Positions 36,801 to 46,160 of a stretch of DNA of 47,550 nucleotides are shown piece by piece. Numbering within the stretch: the stretch's first letter is position 1; each line of letters opens with the position of its first letter. Under the pieces are notes generated by a model that saw only the letters and a program-made list of their open reading frames with translations, searched no databases and had not been told where the DNA came from. Both the position numbers and the translations under genes were made by a program. The stretch comes from Arcobacteraceae bacterium (GTDB lineage: Bacteria > Campylobacterota > Campylobacteria > Campylobacterales > Arcobacteraceae), in assembly GCA_028375605.1 (NCBI GenBank), contig JAONGR010000010.1, forward strand, positions 1-47,550, given 5' to 3'.

Positions 36801-38138
36801 ATGTCACAAATGACGAATACTAATTGGGAGACAGAAGCTCCAAGAAAAAAACTTTTTATAGAAACATTGGGTTGTGCAATGAATGTTCGAGATACAGAAC
36901 ACATGATTGCAGAACTTCAAAAACACCAAAACTATGAAACAACACAAACTATGGAAGATGCAGATCTTATCGTTATTAATACTTGTTCAGTAAGAGAAAA
37001 ACCTGTAGCAAAACTTTTTTCAGAATTAGGTACATATAACAAGAAGAAAAAAGATGGTGCCCAAATAGGTGTTACTGGTTGTACTGCAAGTCATTTAGGT
37101 AAAGATATCATTAAACGTGCTCCTTATGTTGATTTTGTTGTAGGAGCAAGAAATATTTCTAAAATTTCTGAAGCTGTACAAAATAAAGGTACAGTTGAGA
37201 TTGATATTAATAATGACGAAACAACATATGACTTTGCTGACTATAGACAATCATCTTATAGATGTAGTGTAAATATTTCATTAGGATGTGACAAAAGTTG
37301 TACTTTTTGTATTGTTCCGGCAACAAGAGGTGAAGAGATAAGTATACCTTCGGAAATTATCATAAATGAGATTGAAAAATCTGTAAAAAGTGGTGCTAAA
37401 GAAGTATTTTTACTAGGACAAAATGTTAATAACTATGGAACTAAATTTAGTGACAATAGAGAAAAATCTTCTTTTACAAAGTTGTTGCAAGATATTAGTA
37501 AAATTGATGGATTAGAAAGAATTCGATTTACTTCTCCTCATCCTTTCCATATGGGAGATAAATTTTTAGAAGAGTTTGCATCGAATCCTAAGATATGTAA
37601 ACAGATACATGTTCCTTTACAAGCTGGTAATGATAAAGTTTTAAAAGATATGAAACGTGGTTATACCAAAAAATGGTTCTTAAATAGATGTGAAAAAATC
37701 AGACGTTTAGTACCAGATGTAAGAATATCTACTGATATTATTGTTGCTTTTCCAGGTGAAACGGATGAAGAATTTAGAGATACAATCGATGTAGTAGAGC
37801 AAGTTAAATTCGAATCTATATTTAATTTTAAATATTCTAAAAGACCCCATACACCTGCTGAAAATATGCCGAATCAAGTTGATGATAAAATAGGAACTGC
37901 AAGATTGCAAGAACTTATTGATTTACATAAATCTCATCAAGATGAACATATGGCAAAATATGTAGGAACTACAATGAAAGTTATGTTTGAGGATTTAAAA
38001 CCGAATGGTGAAATTTTTGGTTTTTCTGATAATTATTGCCAAGTTTTTGTAACAGGTAGTGAAGAGTTACTTGGAAAAATCGTTGATGTCAAAATCACAA
38101 AAGCAAGTAGAACATCATTAAAAGGTGAAGTGGTCTAA
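36801..38138 (+). CDS. miaB: tRNA-2-methylthio-N6-isopentenyladenosine synthase
   Basis: A 445-residue radical-SAM methylthiotransferase. Cys25, 62 and 94 (TLGCAMN, NTCSVRE, TGCTAS) hold the auxiliary cluster, CDKSCTFC (Cys163, 167, 170) the SAM cluster, and a TRAM domain ends the protein. GQNVNNYG and [10 protein letters not shown] are MiaB features. It adds the 2-methylthio group to i6A37 made by MiaA. The actual start may be the ATG at codon 4 (MTNTNWE). Confidence 0.96.
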   Translation: MSQMTNTNWETEAPRKKLFIETLGCAMNVRDTEHMIAELQKHQNYETTQTMEDADLIVINTCSVREKPVAKLFSELGTYNKKKKDGAQIGVTGCTASHLGKDIIKRAPYVDFVVGARNISKISEAVQNKGTVEIDINNDETTYDFADYRQSSYRCSVNISLGCDKSCTFCIVPATRGEEISIPSEIIINEIEKSVKSGAKEVFLLGQNVNNYGTKFSDNREKSSFTKLLQDISKIDGLERIRFTSPHPFHMGDKFLEEFASNPKICKQIHVPLQAGNDKVLKDMKRGYTKKWFLNRCEKIRRLVPDVRISTDIIVAFPGETDEEFRDTIDVVEQVKFESIFNFKYSKRPHTPAENMPNQVDDKIGTARLQELIDLHKSHQDEHMAKYVGTTMKVMFEDLKPNGEIFGFSDNYCQVFVTGSEELLGKIVDVKITKASRTSLKGEVV

Positions 38139-38151
38139 AGACTCAATTTAA

Positions 38152-38784
38152 ATGAAAAAAAAGATCTTTAAATTTTTAGAAATTAATGTCGCACCATTTA
38201 TATTACAATTATTAGTAAGGTTTATATCCCTTACTAATAAAAAAATTTATCACACTCCTCTTACATTTAATAATAATGAAAACTTTATCGCATCTATGTG
38301 GCATGGTGACCTTCTTATGCAGCCATATAATTATAAAAACTTCAAATCACACGGAACTGTAAAAGGTATGATAAGTGAACATAGAGATGGTGAAGCTATA
38401 CGAAAAACAGTAGAATACTTAGGTATTGGATCTCTGTCTGGTTCTTCGACAAGAGGTGGAGTCAAAGCATTAATTGGTGCAATAAAATCTCTTAAAAATG
38501 GAACAGATATAGCAATAACACCGGATGGTCCAAAGGGTCCAATATACAATGTTGCAGATGGTGTTGTTATGATTGCACAGAAAACAAATAAAAGAATTTT
38601 ACCGTTTTCTTGTGTACCTTCAAAATACTGGAAAATTAATTCATGGGATAAATTTATAATTCCAAAGCCATTTGGTAAGATAGATTTTTATATTGGAGAA
38701 CCAATTGATGTAACGGGAATGACAATGCAAGATTCAAAAGATTTAATCTACAACAAAATGAATGAAAATCAACTCACAAAATAG
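38152..38784 (+). CDS. DUF374 lysophospholipid acyltransferase-like protein
   Basis: A 210-residue protein. MWHGDLLMQPYNY holds the acyltransferase-like His-x4-Asp region in the DUF374 form, followed by GSSTRGGVKALIGAI and ITPDGPKGPIYNVADGVV, the family signatures. A hydrophobic N-terminal segment (FLEINVAPFILQLLVRFI) anchors it at the inner membrane. It probably acylates a lipid or lipid A-related substrate; the precise substrate is not known. The same gene order (HP0268-like, miaB, DUF374) occurs in Helicobacter. Confidence 0.88.
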   Translation: MKKKIFKFLEINVAPFILQLLVRFISLTNKKIYHTPLTFNNNENFIASMWHGDLLMQPYNYKNFKSHGTVKGMISEHRDGEAIRKTVEYLGIGSLSGSSTRGGVKALIGAIKSLKNGTDIAITPDGPKGPIYNVADGVVMIAQKTNKRILPFSCVPSKYWKINSWDKFIIPKPFGKIDFYIGEPIDVTGMTMQDSKDLIYNKMNENQLTK

Positions 38785-38798
38785 TTTTAATATTTAAA

Positions 38799-38822
38799 AC
38801 TGTATAATAATAACTATACAGT
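38799..38822. promoter_or_regulatory. Palindrome overlapping the promoter of the 540-residue protein gene
   Basis: ACTGTATA (38799-38806) and TATACAGT (38815-38822) are perfect 8-bp inverted arms with 8 bp between. The -10 box TATAAT (38803-38808) lies in the left arm. A hairpin terminator is unlikely because no T-run follows; a repressor site is the simpler reading. Confidence 0.45.
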
Positions 38823-38837
38823 CAAAAAAGGTTAATT

Positions 38838-40460
38838 GTGTTTAATAATAAAAAACAATATCTAAATATTTTACAACAAAATAAACAACTTAGAATTAAT
38901 TATAAAATAGTGCAAGATGATAAAATATTAAAAGAAGAACAATCATCATTTTTAACAGTAGATGAAACGATTCCAAAAGATGCTATATTTAAAATTAACA
39001 CGCTGCAAAAGAATATAGAAAAAACATATATAACAACTCTTAGTGAAACTGCTAATCAAAAGATTATCCATATAAATAATGTAGATAAAAGAAGTTATGA
39101 TTCTATCAGTATAGGAGACAATCAAAGTATAGTTATACCTAAAGAAGATATTAATTTTATTGAAAAATACTTCAAAGCTACAGGAATCGACTTTATTTTA
39201 TCTCCATTCACAATTATTGAAGAGTACTTAATAGATAATGGGAAAAAAAACTCCCTCAATTTTTTGATATATAACAATTTTATATATACACTTATATATA
39301 ATACTAAAAAAGAAATTTCATTCAGTAAGACCAAACTACTAACACCATTTGAATCAACACAAGATGAAACATTTTTAGAAGATGAGATTGTAGGTCAAAA
39401 ACTTTACGAAGAAGTTAATTTTCTTGAGATTCAGCAATTTTTAAACGAAGTAGTTGAAGAATATTATAAATCTAGTTCTAATGTAGAATTTTTAGAGCAT
39501 ATAGAGATGTTATACACTCTAAAACCTATGTCAGATGAACAGATAATACTATTACAAGAAGAATTATTGATTCCTATCTCATATAGAGCAATTTCAATTG
39601 ACAATTATATTGATGAGATTATAGAGTCAAATAATAGCCCAATATATAACTTCATAACGCCAAGAATAAAAAAAGAAAGTAAAAAAATTTACTTATGGAT
39701 AGGGTTAGCTATTTTAAGTGTTTTATTATGTATCGGAGTTCTTACATATACCACAAATACTCAAGAAAATGTGTTAAATGAAAATAATAAACAAGTAGTA
39801 GAGAAAATTATCAAAGAAGAGGTAAAGACACCAAAAGTAATCTCTTCCGTTGAACCGTCAACTATTGTTTTACCCGACCATAAAAACAGCAACACTCAAA
39901 AACTAGAAAGAATTCAAATGCTATTGGATGTAGTTCCATATGATGCTATTTTGAAAGATATTGAGATAAATCAAAATAATTCAACTTATGTATCAAACTT
40001 TGTTGTAAATTCTGATTCTCTTTCAGACATGCAAACAAAATTAAAAAATATATATGTAAACTCTACGCTATTACTCAAAACACAAAATAAAGTGATTTTA
40101 AATACAATTGTTAAAAATGACACATTGCTAGACGCGTATAAAATAAATATTCCAAAAACAAATATTCCATATCAAAAATTCAAATTTTTATCTTCTTTAG
40201 AGGCGGAAGATTATCTAAGTAAAATCGTGATAAAAGATTCAATTATAAAACTTATAGAGCAAAATAAAGATAATTATCTTTCATATGAATTCTTAATTAT
40301 TTCAAAACTCCAGTCACCTCAAGAACTAACTAGTTTAATAAAAAAATTAAACTCACAAAAGATTTCTATTGAGATAGATTATCCAATCGTGTTTTCTAAG
40401 ACTACAAATTTTATTGAACTCAAATATACACTAATAGTGCATCAACAAAACAAAAAATAA
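38838..40460 (+). CDS. Bitopic membrane protein resembling PilM/PilN/PilO or GspL assembly proteins
   Basis: A 540-residue protein starting at GTG, with AAAAAGG ahead. Residues 1-280 are soluble and contain strands and loops reminiscent of an actin-like PilM/GspL cytoplasmic domain (GIDFILSPFTIIEEYL, NFLIYNNFIYTLIYN). One membrane helix lies at about 285-306 (IYLWIGLAILSVLLCIGVLTY). The periplasmic part has two alpha/beta repeats like PilN/PilO (LLDVVPYDAILKDIEIN; YEFLIISKLQSPQELTSLI). I cannot name it. Campylobacterota have a poorly characterised protein in this position near miaB. The pilus/secretion link rests on architecture only. Confidence 0.7.
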   Translation: MFNNKKQYLNILQQNKQLRINYKIVQDDKILKEEQSSFLTVDETIPKDAIFKINTLQKNIEKTYITTLSETANQKIIHINNVDKRSYDSISIGDNQSIVIPKEDINFIEKYFKATGIDFILSPFTIIEEYLIDNGKKNSLNFLIYNNFIYTLIYNTKKEISFSKTKLLTPFESTQDETFLEDEIVGQKLYEEVNFLEIQQFLNEVVEEYYKSSSNVEFLEHIEMLYTLKPMSDEQIILLQEELLIPISYRAISIDNYIDEIIESNNSPIYNFITPRIKKESKKIYLWIGLAILSVLLCIGVLTYTTNTQENVLNENNKQVVEKIIKEEVKTPKVISSVEPSTIVLPDHKNSNTQKLERIQMLLDVVPYDAILKDIEINQNNSTYVSNFVVNSDSLSDMQTKLKNIYVNSTLLLKTQNKVILNTIVKNDTLLDAYKINIPKTNIPYQKFKFLSSLEAEDYLSKIVIKDSIIKLIEQNKDNYLSYEFLIISKLQSPQELTSLIKKLNSQKISIEIDYPIVFSKTTNFIELKYTLIVHQQNKK

Positions 40461-40466
40461 TTATTT

Positions 40467-41438
40467 CTAAAAACTAAATAGACCTTTTTCATATAGAGTA
40501 AAAAGATAAGGTCTTATAATTTTAGGAATTTTATTTATTCTACATTTATTCTTAAATTTTTTTTCCATTCCGTTATCTAAAAAAGGTGCCATATAAATTT
40601 TATTTTCTTGGATTGAAATAGCAATAAGATGAGAAACGACTAATTCTTTTTTTTCTGATATTTCAACTCTTGTCTTATGTGAAATAATAATACCGCGTTT
40701 TTTCAACTCTTTATCAATCAAACGTATAGCAATATTAATATCACCATTAAAAGTAAAAGTTGTTAAATTATCCACTTTATCTTCAACAACTCCATCAAAT
40801 AATGAACAATTATCCAGTTCCAAATATTTAAAGCTTTTAGAAATTCCATCTTGAAAATTATCAAGTAATTCATCTGTAAAATTATGCCGAAAATAATTTC
40901 GTTTGTATTTCTCGTCATAATTTGATTCATCGATAAAATATTTCTTAGTTGTCTGATCTAGATATGCTTTCAAGTCATTTTTACTATAATCTAGTAAAGG
41001 TTTAAGAATATAATATCCATTTTTATATGTACTTTTTTGCATTCCTAATAACTCACTTAACCCTGCACCTTTTGTAAACTGCATTAAGAACCATTCTAGA
41101 TTATCATTTAATTGATGTGCCGTTAATAAAGAACCATAACTGTTCTCTTTCATTATCTCATCAAAAAAAGAATACCGATAATCTCGAGCATTTTTTTCAC
41201 TGAAGGCTAACTCTTTAGGGTATTCAGATATAAAACATCTCTTCTGGTACTTATGTGCTAGTTGCGTTGCATAGATAACTTCATCTTTTGATTGTGTTCT
41301 TTGATTGTAATCTACAATGGCTATATCAAAAGATATATCATTGTCTATAAGTAAAAAAAACAATGCGGTAGAATCAATTCCTGCACTAAATGCTAATAGA
41401 TTTTTTGTACTAGTTATCTCTAATTTAATATCATTCAT
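40467..41438 (-). CDS. tilS: tRNA(Ile)-lysidine synthase
   Basis: A 323-residue PP-loop ATPase. LLAFSAGIDSTALFFLL (residues 14-30) is the PP-loop, with Ala in place of the first Gly of SGG. TAHQLNDNLEWFLMQFTKGAGL and NYFRHNF are TilS motifs. It converts C34 of the AUA-reading tRNA(Ile) to lysidine and is essential. It converges on the preceding gene with a 6-bp gap. The Ala variant is probably normal for this lineage and not a sign of decay. Confidence 0.93.
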   Translation of the reverse strand: MNDIKLEITSTKNLLAFSAGIDSTALFFLLIDNDISFDIAIVDYNQRTQSKDEVIYATQLAHKYQKRCFISEYPKELAFSEKNARDYRYSFFDEIMKENSYGSLLTAHQLNDNLEWFLMQFTKGAGLSELLGMQKSTYKNGYYILKPLLDYSKNDLKAYLDQTTKKYFIDESNYDEKYKRNYFRHNFTDELLDNFQDGISKSFKYLELDNCSLFDGVVEDKVDNLTTFTFNGDINIAIRLIDKELKKRGIIISHKTRVEISEKKELVVSHLIAISIQENKIYMAPFLDNGMEKKFKNKCRINKIPKIIRPYLFTLYEKGLFSF

Positions 41439-41530
41439 CTGCTGATTATAATCAGAATAAAGTTATATAATACTTAGTATTAGCTCTAAATCAATTTACA
41501 TTACTTTATTTTATGCTAATAATAAGCGTT

Positions 41531-41565
41531 TATAATATATAATTTGTATAACATAACTTAAAGGA
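41531..41565 (+). promoter_or_regulatory. ccoG promoter and ribosome site
   Basis: TATAAT at 41531-41536 and a TATAAC at 41547-41552 preceded by TTTG are candidate -10 boxes. AAAGGA (41560-41565) sits 5 bp before the ATG at 41571. Confidence 0.5.
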
Positions 41566-41570
41566 TTCAA

Positions 41571-42950
41571 ATGACTAATGAAATCAAAATTGCTTCTTAT
41601 CGTATTAAAAGATATTGGATGTATCTAGCTGCTACTTTAGTAGCAATAATTACACCTTTTATTCAAATAGGCGGAAATCAAATCTTTCTTTTATCTTTTG
41701 ATAAGAAGCAATTACATTTAATGGGTGTTGCATTTGATATGCAAGAGCTTTATATGATGCCATTTTTATTAATGTTTATGTTTCTAGGAATTTTTGCCGT
41801 TACTGCAATAGGAGGTCGTGCCTGGTGTGGATGGAGTTGTCCTCAGACTATCTTTAGAGTAATTTATAGAGATTTAATAGAAACAAAAATTTTAGGTCTA
41901 AGACGAATCAAAAATAAACAAAAAGAACCAAACTGGAAAGAGCCAAAAAATGCCATAAAAAGAATAATTGCCATTATTCTTTGGGCTGGGTTAGCATTAC
42001 TAGCAGCAGCAGATTTTATGTGGTACTTTATTCCTCCAGCTGACTTCTTCACATACATGCAAAATCCAATGGATCACACAGTGCTACTTGGTTTTATAAT
42101 TGGAGTTGCTGCATTTCTTGTATACGATGTAGTATTTTTACAAGAAAATTTTTGTGTTTATGTATGTCCTTACTCACGTGTACAGTCAGTACTATATGAT
42201 GATGATACGGTACAAGCTATTTATAGTACAAAAAGAGGAGGTAACATCTATAATGAAAGTAAAGAAAAAATTATCTTTAAACAAAAAGATTTACCAAATG
42301 AAAATGACGAATGTACAGCCTGTCAAAGTTGTGTAACTGTCTGTCCTACACATATTGATATTCGTAAGGGAGCGCAATTAGAATGTATTAACTGTCTTGA
42401 ATGTGTTGATGCATGTACATCAGTTATGGGTAAACTGGGTAAAGAAAGTCTTGTACAATGGTCTAGTACAAATGAAGTAGAAAAGAATACTAAAACAAAA
42501 CTAATACGGGGTAAAACAATTATGTATGCAGCAGCATTACTTATTATAATTGGTATGTTATTCGTAATGGGTGGTAAAAAAGAATATATGCTTCTTAACA
42601 TTAATAAAACAACTCAACTTTACAAAATAAAAGCAGATAATGAGGTTGCAAATAATTTTCTTTTATTATTCCAAAACACTCAAAAGAAGAACTATACATA
42701 TAGTATAAAAATTGTTGGAAAATATGCTGGTATGTTTGAAATTAAGAAATTTACTGATTTTAAATTATCTCATGGAAAAATGGCAAAAAAAGTTATCCAA
42801 TTATCAACAAAACAGAGAATTGTTAATGACAATACAAAAGATACTCCAATTACTGTTACATTAAAAGCTTATGCAAAAGAAGATCCAGATGTAATATTTG
42901 TACTTCGAGATGCAGTGTTTATTTATCCACGAGCTGATAAATTAAAATAA
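41571..42950 (+). CDS. ccoG: Cytochrome c oxidase accessory protein (CcoG/FixG/RdxA)
   Basis: A 459-residue inner-membrane ferredoxin. Membrane helices are at about 16-34, 62-81, 124-143, 162-182 and 317-334. GGRAWCGWSCPQTIFR is the CcoG signature. CTACQSCVTVCPTHIDIRKG and CINCLECVDACTSVMG bind two [4Fe-4S] clusters. The C-terminal 120 residues are the periplasmic FixG immunoglobulin-like domain. It helps deliver copper to cbb3-type cytochrome c oxidase by reducing Cu(II). No oxidase genes lie beside it. A terminator follows. Confidence 0.96.
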   Translation: MTNEIKIASYRIKRYWMYLAATLVAIITPFIQIGGNQIFLLSFDKKQLHLMGVAFDMQELYMMPFLLMFMFLGIFAVTAIGGRAWCGWSCPQTIFRVIYRDLIETKILGLRRIKNKQKEPNWKEPKNAIKRIIAIILWAGLALLAAADFMWYFIPPADFFTYMQNPMDHTVLLGFIIGVAAFLVYDVVFLQENFCVYVCPYSRVQSVLYDDDTVQAIYSTKRGGNIYNESKEKIIFKQKDLPNENDECTACQSCVTVCPTHIDIRKGAQLECINCLECVDACTSVMGKLGKESLVQWSSTNEVEKNTKTKLIRGKTIMYAAALLIIIGMLFVMGGKKEYMLLNINKTTQLYKIKADNEVANNFLLLFQNTQKKNYTYSIKIVGKYAGMFEIKKFTDFKLSHGKMAKKVIQLSTKQRIVNDNTKDTPITVTLKAYAKEDPDVIFVLRDAVFIYPRADKLK

Positions 42951-42971
42951 TACAACTTAATTAAAAAGACT

Positions 42972-43004
42972 AAAACCTAAGACTTAAAAGTCTTAGGTTT
43001 TTTT
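42972..43004 (+). terminator. Rho-independent terminator after ccoG
   Basis: AAAACCTAAGACTT and AAGTCTTAGGTTTT form a perfect 14-bp stem with a 2-base centre, followed by further Ts. It separates ccoG from luxS. The symmetric A/T tails could let it work in both directions, but there is no gene on the other strand here. Confidence 0.9.
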
Positions 43005-43005
43005 A

Positions 43006-43032
43006 TGTTATAATTCAAAAAATATAAAAGGA
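43006..43032 (+). promoter_or_regulatory. luxS promoter
   Basis: An extended -10 TGTTATAAT (43006-43014) directly follows the ccoG terminator. AAAGGA (43027-43032) is 7 bp before the luxS ATG. Confidence 0.65.
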
Positions 43033-43039
43033 ATATAAT

Positions 43040-43555
43040 ATGCCATTATTAGATAGTTTTAAAGTAGATCACACAAAAATGACAGCACCAGCAGTAAGAA
43101 TTGCAAAAACAATGAAATCAAAAAGCGGAGATAAAATCTCTGTATTTGATCTTAGAATTCACACACCAAATAAAGATAAAATGACAGTAAAAGGTATCCA
43201 TACACTAGAGCACCTTTTCGCTGGATTTATTAGAGAGCATTTAAATAATAAGAATGTTGAGATTATCGATTGTTCACCAATGGGTTGTAGAACTGGTTTT
43301 TATATGAGTTGTTTAGGAACACCAAGTGAAAAAGATGTTGCAAAAGCAACAGAAAAAGCAATGAAAGATGTTTTAAAAGTTAAAAGTGAATCTGAAATAC
43401 CTGAATTAAATTTATTACAATGCGGTACATATGATATGCACTCTTTGAAAAGTGCAAAAGATACTGCAAAATTTGTTATTAAAAAAGGTGTAGGTGTTAT
43501 GAAAAATAAAGACCTATTACTTACAAAAAAACAACTAAAAGCATTAGAATCATAG
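43040..43555 (+). CDS. luxS: S-ribosylhomocysteine lyase
   Basis: A 171-residue protein. The metal site is HTLEH (His54, His58, with Glu57 catalytic) plus Cys128 in [11 protein letters not shown], and [11 protein letters not shown] is conserved. It cleaves S-ribosylhomocysteine to homocysteine and DPD, the AI-2 precursor, recycling the product of SAM-dependent methylation. No lsr-type uptake genes are nearby, so a metabolic role is as likely as signalling. Confidence 0.97.
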   Translation: MPLLDSFKVDHTKMTAPAVRIAKTMKSKSGDKISVFDLRIHTPNKDKMTVKGIHTLEHLFAGFIREHLNNKNVEIIDCSPMGCRTGFYMSCLGTPSEKDVAKATEKAMKDVLKVKSESEIPELNLLQCGTYDMHSLKSAKDTAKFVIKKGVGVMKNKDLLLTKKQLKALES

Positions 43556-44304
43556 AACACATCTCTACAAAAGATGGTTCAAATACTCTCTTTAGTACAC
43601 AGTTTAATCAACATTATCATAGTACTAAAGAGGGTGCACTAAATGAATCTCTATCAAAACATGTGATTCCTGCTTTTGAATATCATCATGATAAAAAAGA
43701 ACTCAATATTTTGGATATCTGTTTTGGATTGGGATATAACACTTTAGCAACATTATATTATATAAAAAAAAATCATTTAGATATTAAAGTTAATATTTTT
43801 TCACCAGAATTCGATGAAGAGCTGCTTTCATCACTTATAAACTTCAATTATCCCGAAGAATTTACAATTTTTAGTCATATAATCCAAAGCTTATCAAATA
43901 CAAAAAAATATAAAGATAAAAATATTACAATCGAGATTTTCAATGGAGATGCAAGAGAGTATATTCGTACTATTTATAATCTTAATAAAATAAAATTTGA
44001 TATCGTATACCAAGATGCATTTAGCAGTGAGGTAAACCATCTGTTATGGACAGTTGAATATTTCAAAGAGATTTCTAATATCCTGTCTTCTGATGCAATT
44101 CTAACAACATATTCTATAGCTACACCAATAAGACTATCTATTTATCAAAATAGCTTTACCATTTATGAATATAAACCTTTAAATTCCAATCGAATTACAA
44201 TTGCTTTAAATAAAAAAGTCTTAGATTCAAATTTTAAACATATTGATATGGAACTCAAAAAAGAAAGAAATAAAACTGCAAATGCATTATTTGATCGAGA
44301 TTGA
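43552..44304 (+). CDS. mnmD: MnmD-type tRNA U34 methyltransferase, start codon unclear
   Basis: [19 protein letters not shown] is the SAM-binding loop, and [19 protein letters not shown] is the catalytic-loop signature of the MnmC methyltransferase domain. The oxidase domain is absent. The first ordinary start codon is GTG at 43663. However, the frame is open back to about 43510 and encodes the family's N-terminus ([22 protein letters not shown]), so translation should begin upstream. No ATG, GTG or TTG exists there. An ATA overlaps the luxS stop at 43552 and an ATT lies at 43543. It would finish mnm5s2U34 after MnmEG. It overlaps ftsI tail to tail by 18 bp. Confidence 0.8.
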   Translation: MEHISTKDGSNTLFSTQFNQHYHSTKEGALNESLSKHVIPAFEYHHDKKELNILDICFGLGYNTLATLYYIKKNHLDIKVNIFSPEFDEELLSSLINFNYPEEFTIFSHIIQSLSNTKKYKDKNITIEIFNGDAREYIRTIYNLNKIKFDIVYQDAFSSEVNHLLWTVEYFKEISNILSSDAILTTYSIATPIRLSIYQNSFTIYEYKPLNSNRITIALNKKVLDSNFKHIDMELKKERNKTANALFDRD

Positions 44305-46119
44305 CTCTTTGTCTAATTCTAAATAATTTAATTTTAATAAGATCTTAGTAATTTCCTTAAAAACAGGAACTGCTGAATGAGAAGCATAATAATAATACCA
44401 CTTTTTACCTCGATTAACAGGATCATTAACTGTTACCCCTATTGTATACCTTTTATTTTTATCATTTACAAAACCAAAAAAACTACTCATATATTTTCTT
44501 TGATATTTACCATTTTCAACTATATTTGCAGTTCCTGTTTTACCACCTATCTCCAGTCCCTCAATTAATGTCTTTTTACCGGTACCTTTTTCAACAGTTT
44601 TTACAAGAAGTTTTTTCATCTTGTTTGCCGTATTTTTAGAAATCACTTGTCTTGAGATAATATTGTTTTGACCATTATCAATTAGATAAGGAGTGACAAT
44701 TTTACCATCATTATTAAAAGCAGAATATGATTTTAAAACTTGCATAAATGTCGCAGTAATACCTTGTCCATAAGAATCGGTAGTTTTATATATATTATCC
44801 TCATTTTTATCTTCACCAGCTCTATACTGATACAATTTATGAATAATACCTTTAGCTTCATGAGGAAGATCGATTCCTGTTTTTTCAGACAATCCAAATC
44901 TCTTAAATCCATCATAAAACTCATTTGCAGTTAATCTATTTGCAATTACAAGAGTACCAATATTACTCGAAAAAATAACAACATCTTCTAAACTCAGATA
45001 ATTTTTTTTGAATCGATGATCATCATGTATAATGTGTCTATTTATTTTATACTTACCCTTTGGATATTCACCTTTTTTATTTGTTTTTCCTTTATTATAT
45101 GCATAAAATAATTCGTTATCTTTAACTTTATTATGATCCATCGCTAAAGAGATTGATAAAGGCTTTATAACTGAACCTGGTTCAAAATTATATTCAATAG
45201 CATTTATTCTTAAACTCTCAATATCTTTTTGTTCAATTTTTTGCGGATTATATCTATTTGTAGAAGCTAACGATAAAATCTTACCAGTGTTACTTTCCAT
45301 TACGGAAACAATAATCTCTTTTGCTTCAAATTCTTTTTTGTAACGATCAATCATTAACTCTATGTTTCTTTGTAATTTTAGAGGTACAGTCAAGCGAAGA
45401 TCTTCTCCATCATGTCGTTTTATTATTTTAGAATTTTTATTAAACAAGATATACGATAATATATCTTTGTTCCCTTTTAATATACCATCTTGTACATTAT
45501 TTAAATTCTTATTAAATTCCTTTTCAAGACCGTTAACACCCAAGACTTTTTGTTTTCCGCTATCATTATTATTCTTTTTAACAAAACCAATTACAGGAGT
45601 TAATGTATCTTTATATGGATATAATCGTTCTTCACCTGTTTCATATATATTTAAACCATATAAAACTCTTCTTCCATTTAATTTAATAGACTTAAAGACA
45701 TCTAACCTTCTTAGTTTAAATGCCAACGATTTTAATTCTTTTGCTACTCTCTGATTAATAGTTCTTGAGATAATGGTATAACCATTTTTAGAAATTTTAT
45801 CAAGTATTTTATCTTTTGGAATATTACTATATAAGGAAAATAATGTAACAAAAAGATCTTTTTTATTTTCATCCAAACATCGAGTATCTATTGAGGCAGA
45901 ATAAATTTTTTGAGAAGTACCTATTTTAAAATTATCTGCACTAAAAATATTACCTCGTACAGCCAAATCTTTTTTAGTGGTATTTAAAGAGGGTAATTTT
46001 CTCTCATTTTGTGAAGATTTTGACATAGAGAAAAGTAAAATTAAAAAAGCTATTAAAATCAAAGCTATTAAAACTAAAATCTTTTTCATTATTAATAATT
46101 GTTGTATATTTAAAGGCAT
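44287..46119 (-). CDS. ftsI: Septal class B penicillin-binding protein (peptidoglycan transpeptidase)
   Basis: A 610-residue bitopic protein with one N-terminal anchor (LVLIALILIAFLILLF), a dimerisation/pedestal domain and a transpeptidase domain. SVIK (Ser316 nucleophile, Lys319), SSN (384-386) and KTGT (527-530) are the three active-site motifs. It is called FtsI rather than MrdA because of its divergent ftsW-like neighbour. It cross-links septal peptidoglycan. An internal ATG at 46089 (MKKILVLIALIL) would give a more typical short cytoplasmic tail; neither start has a good ribosome site. Confidence 0.9.
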   Translation of the reverse strand: MPLNIQQLLIMKKILVLIALILIAFLILLFSMSKSSQNERKLPSLNTTKKDLAVRGNIFSADNFKIGTSQKIYSASIDTRCLDENKKDLFVTLFSLYSNIPKDKILDKISKNGYTIISRTINQRVAKELKSLAFKLRRLDVFKSIKLNGRRVLYGLNIYETGEERLYPYKDTLTPVIGFVKKNNNDSGKQKVLGVNGLEKEFNKNLNNVQDGILKGNKDILSYILFNKNSKIIKRHDGEDLRLTVPLKLQRNIELMIDRYKKEFEAKEIIVSVMESNTGKILSLASTNRYNPQKIEQKDIESLRINAIEYNFEPGSVIKPLSISLAMDHNKVKDNELFYAYNKGKTNKKGEYPKGKYKINRHIIHDDHRFKKNYLSLEDVVIFSSNIGTLVIANRLTANEFYDGFKRFGLSEKTGIDLPHEAKGIIHKLYQYRAGEDKNEDNIYKTTDSYGQGITATFMQVLKSYSAFNNDGKIVTPYLIDNGQNNIISRQVISKNTANKMKKLLVKTVEKGTGKKTLIEGLEIGGKTGTANIVENGKYQRKYMSSFFGFVNDKNKRYTIGVTVNDPVNRGKKWYYYYASHSAVPVFKEITKILLKLNYLELDKESISIK

Positions 46120-46144
46120 TTTTTATCCACATTTCCAAAAAGTT

Positions 46145-46160
46145 TGCTATAATCCAAAAA
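46145..46160 (+). promoter_or_regulatory. ftsW promoter, leaderless arrangement
   Basis: TTGCTATAAT (46144-46153) is a near-ideal extended -10 and ends only 6 bp before the ftsW ATG at 46160. The transcript should start at or within a base or two of the ATG. There is no ribosome site in the CCAAAA between them. Confidence 0.6.

Noticed and set aside
41367-41387. TilS PP-loop with SAG in place of SGG as a sign of inactivation
   Set aside because: The gene is intact and essential, other motifs are present, and the change is conservative; it is probably normal in this lineage.
45362-45754. Plus-strand open frame of 130 codons
   Set aside because: It is antisense to ftsI and shows no start signal or family feature. 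Similar antisense frames over dxs and nuoL were rejected for the same reason.
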